The translations under genes and the position numbers were made by a program. From positions 1,364,001 through 1,428,000 of the forward strand of contig CADCSX010000003.1 in the NCBI GenBank assembly GCA_902805475.1: a DNA stretch of 64,000 bases, in the 5' to 3' direction. The stretch comes from Entonaema liquescens. Taxonomy: Eukaryota > Ascomycota > Sordariomycetes > Xylariales > Xylariaceae. Below the pieces are notes generated by a model. It saw nothing but the letters and a program-made list of their open reading frames with translations, was not told the origin of the DNA and did no database searches. Numbering within the stretch: the stretch's first letter is position 1; each line of letters opens with the position of its first letter. Of this stretch, positions 58,899-64,000 are shown piece after piece.

Positions 58899-61066
58899 AT
58901 GAGCGCAACGCCATCACCCTCTGGTGGCCCGAACGGCCAGAAACCAACCCCTCCTGGCGCGCCGCCGCTACGAAGACCGCGAAACAACGCGAATCCCCTC
59001 GTTCCTAGAAAAAAGCCAGGAAGCCGACCACCCCTCCGACTCTTGCCAGAGGTTCTACACCGAATGCTGCTCCGCGGCCCGGTAGTAGGCCACCGCAATA
59101 CCAAGCTTCTGGTAAACCGGGCCAGCTGAATTTCGACTTGTTGCGTGCACAGAATGGCGGATGGTCCCAGCCTCCGCCGCCTGGCGCCCAAGACTATCCT
59201 CTCTATGTTACAAAGAAGTCGCTGAAGGAAGGAATGCGATTCCATGTCATGCGGTTCGCCCCGCACGGCGGAAGGCTCGCAAGACCTGATGGCCCTGGGG
59301 TCGACCCTACTAATCAGGATGAGTTCACTCGCCCCGTGACGTTGCACCGACGCGATCCCAGACAACCGCCACCCGGTCGCGAAGTGAAAGAGGAAGTTCC
59401 TGTTGAGGAGAACCCTGTTGATACTGCTGAAGTTGAGAGACTTGCGCAGCTAAAGGCGGAGAGAGAAGCCCAGCGCGCAGCCGATGATGCCCAGAAAGCA
59501 CCCGTTGTCAAGGACTCGAATCAGAAAGCCAAGCAGCAGAAAGAGCAGAAGAAACCTGGCCTGCAAATCCACTACGCACCCCGCACTGAGGAGCAGAAAA
59601 AGCAAGCTGAAATACGATACGAAGAGGCCCTGCCGTGGCATTTGGAAGATGCGGATGGGAAGAATGTTTGGGTTGGCCAGTATGAAGCACCTTTATCTGA
59701 CTGCAAAGTTGCTTTCAAGATCCACAATGGTGGGTTTCGCATGATACCTCTGGAGAAATGGTACAAGTTCCAGTCGAAACGTGGATCATTCAAAATCATG
59801 TCTATTGAGGAAGCAGAGAAGGCCATGAACAAGAAGGTTGCTCTTGGTCGTTGGGCGGTAAGAGATACTCAGCGCCAAGAAGCTGAGAGAGCTATGGCAG
59901 AGTCCCGAGCTATTGTCAACGGCCGCGTGGCTGTCAAACAGGAAAGTGGTACATTCAAGCAAGCTTCACGTCATGAGAAGATGGATCACGACGACATCGA
60001 CGTTTCGGGAGATGAGTTCCAGGATGACGATGAAACCGCTGGATACGAACCGGACCGAGACGAAGACACGAAGCAAACCAATACCCGAATCCGCCGTGAC
60101 CAGCTGAATGCCAATCTTTTCGGTGACGCAGACGAGATCAAGGTTGAGAAAGAAGAAGATGAGGAGAAGAAAGAAGAGCTAGAGCGAAAGCTCTTCGGAA
60201 AGTCTCTTAAGAAGGCTTTGAAGCGACGCGATAAGCAATTCCAGTATGACAGCGACTCTTCCAAAGAGAGGGACCCTTTTGCTTCCTCGGATGTAAGTAC
60301 ATATTAGTTGCTTTAATTGGTTGATCAAAACTAATCAAAATATAAAGGATGAGTCGGATTCCGATTCTGAGAACGAGAAGGACGATGAGGATAAGAAAGC
60401 CGATAAAGAGAAAGAAAAGAGAAAGATGCTGGAGGGTCATCCAAGGGAACCAACACTCCCCAAGGCAAGAAAGCAGCTGCCGAGGCAGCAAAGAAGGGCA
60501 AGTCTCTCAAGCGGGCTGGGTCTCCATTGGGTTCGGATTCTAGTGGCACTGAATCTATCCGGAAGAAGAAGAAGACTACACATGATAGTCGTGCCAACAC
60601 CCCATTACCTCGTCGTGGGAAACCTGGTGCTGGCTCTACTAGCGATGGCGAGGCCACGGCTGGTGAGATGTCGGACGGCGCAGGAGGCAAGAAGAAGCGA
60701 CTTAGCCCGTCGGCTAAAGGTGGAAAACAAAGTACAAGAGGCACTCCTGCAGGATCTAGAGCCGGTAGTCCCGCTCCGCCTCAAGGAGCTGCCAACAAGA
60801 AGTCCTCGGGCAGTCCTCGAGCTGGTTCTCCCAATGCTCCTCCTCAGAGTTCGGCGTCGGGAGGCATCATAGACCCTATTACTCCTCAGGAAATTATCGA
60901 CGCTCTACCGCCGCCTCCTCAGGGTATTACTATTGGTATACTCCTAAAGAAATTCCAGGACCGTCTAGATAAGCCTGGGTATATGCAGAGGAAGGACTGG
61001 CTTAAGTTGGTGAAAGAGAATGCCAATTTCAGCACAACCGAGAAACTCCTTCGTCGCAAGAATTAG
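58899..61066 (+). CDS. TFG1: TFIIF alpha subunit (Tfg1), frame broken twice
   Basis: Exon 1 is 58899-60292 and exon 2 is 60348-61066. Diagnostic parts are NFDLLRAQNGGWSQPPPPGA, DYPLYVTKKSLKEGMRFHVM, LPWHLEDADGKNVWVGQYEA, FKIHNGGFRMIPLEKWYKF, a long acidic and Lys-rich middle, and the C-terminal winged helix ending KLLRRKN. Tfg1 stabilises RNA polymerase II in the preinitiation complex. The frame shifts at CCCC (59031-59034) and AAAA (60415-60418). One extra base at each restores Pro-rich and Lys/Glu-rich sequence and gives about 704 residues. The start MSATPSPSGG is the first ATG in frame. Confidence 0.9.
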
Positions 61067-61565
61067 ATCGGGCCCCGGAAAGAGTTACCCCAACCATATG
61101 GTATGGTTTATCTGTGGGCAGTGTTATGCTATGGATAGGGTTAATTCTTCTATGGTCTTTACAGCGCCCGAATCGTTACATTAAGGTTATAGAGTTGTGA
61201 AAGACGCGTTGCGTGAGATGCGGCATGATGCCTATAGCGGGCGAGAGGCCGGAGGGGTGGTTTTACTACTACTGGAGATAGGGTCGTTCTGAAAAGGGAG
61301 TGGAAACTAATGTACGCCTCCTAGATTTCCCGCAGTATGCCTTAGGGTCTCGTTTCATTTCATTTCTGGACGAGAGGGCTGGCATGCCGATAAAAAAAAT
61401 GGACTACAGGCCAATCCGTAGAGGATTAGGTTATACAATCTGTGTTGTGCTATAAAGTGCTGCGTTGACTACCTTAGACAGCTGGTATCTCGCTAATTCA
61501 ACTCCTGATCGTAATCTCTCCTCTTTTGTGCACAATCGTTGATATAAGTACGTAGTAAACATCAA
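61067..61565. other. Convergent 3' region between TFG1 and CWC26
   Basis: About 500 bp without a gene; holds the 3' ends of both transcripts. Confidence 0.5.
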
Positions 61566-62575
61566 TTACTCGTCCATCTGCCACGAGTACTCTAGGCCCT
61601 TGTTCCTCTCCCGTCTATTGATGGCTTTAAACCTCTCCGCTTCAAACCCATTCCCCCTATCAACACCATCCCACCGGTACCCCGGCCGGATGCCGTATCG
61701 ATTTGGTGTCCACGCGCCCTGGTATATCGGCTTGCCCTTTAACTTCCTCTTCTTCCCTCCTCCGTCTCCCGCCCCTTTAGGCTCTATAAACTGTGCCATA
61801 GTATCGCCCCACCGTACCTGGTCCTTCATCTCCCGATTCATATCCACATCATCCGCGTGCCGCGCCACCGTCATAACCTTGGCGTCCTCAAGCTCCTCCG
61901 CCGCCGCCGCGCTGCCTCGATCTGGACCTCGCCGCGCAGGGCCTCCGTCTTGGCGGCCTCGCGCGCCGCGGCTTCGGCTGCCTCCCGCCGCAGCTCGGCT
62001 CGCTTCATGCTCACGTCTACACGCCGCCCCGTCGCGTCCCGGTATATCGTTTCGGCTTCCCCGCCCTTCTTGGGCCCGCTCTCCCGCTCGTATTCTTCCC
62101 GCTCGGCACGCCGCCGCGCTTCGAGTTGCGCGGATACTGTCGCCGCGCTCTGCAGCCCTGCGTGCGTCCCGTCGGACATCATTACCGCAGGCGCGTCCGA
62201 TGCGTCGGCGTCGGCGGCTGCGGCGGCGCTCTCGGCTGCCGCGGAGGCGAGGATGGCGTCTGCTTCCCGGGCTGCGTCGGTGTCTTGCGCTTGTGGTTGC
62301 GTGTTGTTGCTAGATGTTGATGTGGCGCCGCCGACGGTCTTCCACGCGGACTTCTTCGCGCGCCGGAACTCGGCGCTAGTACCGGCTACTACGGCGGAGC
62401 CATTTTCGTCGTCGTTGTCGTCGTCGTGGCCCGCGCGCGCCCAGCCAGATTCGGTCTCGTCGGCGATGATGAGGCCGGAGGAGTCGTCCTTTTGCTTGCG
62501 CTTGCGCTTCTTGGAGGGCTTGGGGTCGGCGACGAGGTAGTGGGTTGAGAGGTAGTTGGATAGGTCTGATGGCAT
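61566..62575 (-). CDS. CWC26: Pre-mRNA-splicing factor Cwc26/Bud13, frame broken once
   Basis: Bud13 is the scaffold of the RES complex (with Snu17 and Pml1) in the activated spliceosome. The N-terminal start MPSDLSNYLSTHYL, a Lys-rich patch, an Ala/Asp-rich middle and ETIYRDATGRRVDV fit the family. The conserved C-terminal end is in another frame: MKDQVRWGDTMAQFI, PIYQGAWTPNRYGIRPGYRW and KGLEYSW. The shift lies in a CGG-repeat (+ strand 61895-61910), and one added base gives 336 residues with EELEDAKVM before the conserved block. This break is not at a four-base run, unlike the others. The gene is GC-rich compared with neighbours. Confidence 0.85.
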
Positions 62576-63337
62576 TGTGACTGTCTGGGTAGGGAGAAGG
62601 AAGGGGAAGGAAGGTTGGGAGGAGTGGTTATTGTTATTGTCGTTTTTCTTGGAGGTCGATTATTAGAATCCCATGGAGATAGGGTTATATATTCATGGGA
62701 TCCTTTAGGAGTATAAACTCTAGGATAAACGGGGGAAATCCGTCAGGAGTAATGGGATAGTTGTTAAGTTGAGTTGCATTTGTTGATTTGAACAAGGCTG
62801 ATGTTGAAGCTTGGGAACTTCTGGATGCTACGATAAGAGATAACGACGTAGAGAGGTTATCTTGGTTAAAGCGATTGCCCCGTTTAACATATATATTGAT
62901 TTAATTTGTTATGACTGTATGAAATCATTCTTATCTTATTACATCATGACCTTTTTGGTCAACTGCTTCAACAATTTTTCAGCACTTTTTAAGTTATCAG
63001 TAGGAATTGTTCTCCCATTCACTTGCCATTTATTTTCTCTTTACTTGTATTCCTTTTGACCTTTTCTGACAAGTCCCCTACTGCTCTCTCACCCCACCAA
63101 GTGGATGGATTCTTGCCGCGTCTACTGCCTCATCATCCAGACCTGTTCTTGGATGCTGTGATTCATTTTCATTGCCCTCTAGCGGTTCGATCTTCGTCTT
63201 ACCAAGCCCCTCATCTGTTCCAACTACCCCTTGACTGTCGGCATGTGGAGCAGTGTGTTGGTGTTGACCTGATGCCGCGATACGTGGTTAATTGACATGA
63301 CTCTATCTACAAGTGTGAAGGGAATCAATCTATTGTA
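62576..63337. other. Intergenic
   Basis: AT-rich on the left, C/T-rich on the right; no gene seen. The right part should contain the 3' region of the small minus-strand gene. Confidence 0.45.
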
Positions 63338-63586
63338 CTAACCCTTCCCTCCGAGGGGGTTTATCCGGGATTGATCAATAGTACGGTTGGAGCCTGCCGA
63401 ACCGCGGTCCTCCCCATCGTACGGGGTATTATACTTGACCTCGGACTCAAGAGGCTCAATCTTGGTGCCTGAGATTTGTGCAGTGTTGCCAGTGCTGTTA
63501 AGTGTTAGCTTATATTCGTCAAATTGATACCAAGAGATACTGGTTCATTAACAACAGAGCTACTATGGGAGCACCTACGATGGCAT
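63338..63586 (-). CDS. Two-exon small hydrophilic protein, 54 residues, function unknown
   Basis: Exon 1 is 8 nt (63586-63579) and exon 2 is 63494-63338; the 84-bp intron has a GTAGGT donor, a CTAAC branch and TTAACAG acceptor. The product begins MPSTGNTAQISGTKIEPL and ends NRTIDQSRINPLGGKG. It is hydrophilic, rich in Gly, Ser, Asn and Thr, without Cys or membrane segment. The start lies in a suitable AATGCC context. I do not recognise a family. The clean splice sites and the sensible composition, ending in a stop, support a real gene, but the case rests on one exon pair only. An upstream exon with another start is possible. Confidence 0.5.
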
Positions 63587-64000
63587 TATGTATAGGTGGT
63601 TTTTAAATTCAACTCGGTATGGTATTTTTGGCTCGGTTATATCTAATGAAGTGACTCTTCATCATCATCCGACAGCAGCTCTGGTCGCGAGATCTTTATA
63701 TCAGAGGCTCGCTGGAGCTCATGCTACGAGAGCTGCATTCTTGTGTCATAATAAGGGGGCGATGACGAGGGTATGACTGTCAATCGTAACCACCATCAAT
63801 CAATAACATCATCTCTTCACAACCCCTCTTCTCGATATAACAATTCTAGGAAGGACTTCGCTCTTATTGATACGCGTATTTGCCACCCATATTGCTCTTA
63901 TTAATTAAGCAACATAGGTCACAGGCTGCTTTGGTCGCCTGAAAACTTTTATCAGATTTACTACAAATTTGTACAAACAATCAATGACCATCCTGCTAAA
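63587..64000. other. Right edge, no gene recognised
   Basis: The stretch upstream of the small minus-strand gene probably includes its promoter. A plus-strand frame at 63588-63776 has no support. Confidence 0.45.

Noticed and set aside
1..64000. CRISPR array, bacterial operon or prophage
   Set aside because: No regularly spaced repeats and no prokaryotic gene organisation; introns and gene content are fungal.
1..64000. Secondary-metabolite gene cluster
   Set aside because: No polyketide synthase, NRPS, terpene cyclase or P450 was found; the single SDR and oxalate decarboxylase do not make a cluster.

Overview
The window is nuclear DNA of a filamentous ascomycete (Pezizomycotina, probably Sordariomycetes). 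The evidence is short spliceosomal introns of about 50-120 bp with GTAAGT-type donors, CTAAC-type branch sites and CAG/TAG acceptors; AT-rich intergenic DNA; and a set of fungal single-copy housekeeping genes. The class-level placement is inference, not a search result.

Left part (1-12.4 kb): a minus-strand RRM+YTH RNA reader gene (1554-3675), then about 7.9 kb with no supportable protein gene (3676-11538). This tract is rich in TACCTA/TAGGTA motifs, homopolymer tracts and short tandem repeats. Next comes the proteasome subunit PRE7 (-).

Housekeeping core (12.4-40.4 kb): STT4 phosphatidylinositol 4-kinase (+), Golgi apyrase YND1 (+), an OPI10/Hikeshi protein (-), a Nudix hydrolase (+), RPB8 (-), ELP4 (+), SEN34 (+), a multi-pass membrane RING protein resembling Asi ligases (-), exosome subunit MTR3 (-), a YMR226C-type SDR (-), and an intron-containing tRNA-Gln(UUG) (-).

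More variable block (41.3-48.0 kb): a broken copy of the fungal aspartyl-tRNA synthetase/DUF2156 fusion, ergosteryl-aspartate synthase (ErdS), a secreted bicupin oxalate decarboxylase (+), and a small DUF7704-like membrane protein (-).

Right part (48.6-64 kb): an asteroid-type XPG-domain protein (-), a PRS5-like PRPP synthetase (+), a 1090-residue Cid1-type nucleotidyltransferase (-), TFIIF-alpha TFG1 (+), the RES-complex splicing factor CWC26/BUD13 (-), and a small two-exon gene for a 54-residue hydrophilic protein (-).

Most genes act in RNA metabolism or basic cell function: transcription (RPB8, ELP4, TFG1), splicing (CWC26), tRNA splicing (SEN34), RNA decay, tailing and reading (MTR3, Cid1-like, YTH). 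They are not an operon; pairs are divergent or convergent as usual in fungi.

The most notable signal is a set of about twelve apparent single-base deletions. They break the reading frames of STT4, ELP4, ErdS, the asteroid gene, TFG1 and CWC26, and nearly all sit at runs of exactly four identical bases where five would restore the frame. This looks like homopolymer error in the assembly. ErdS also carries three in-frame stop codons that such errors cannot explain, so it is the best candidate for a real pseudogene.
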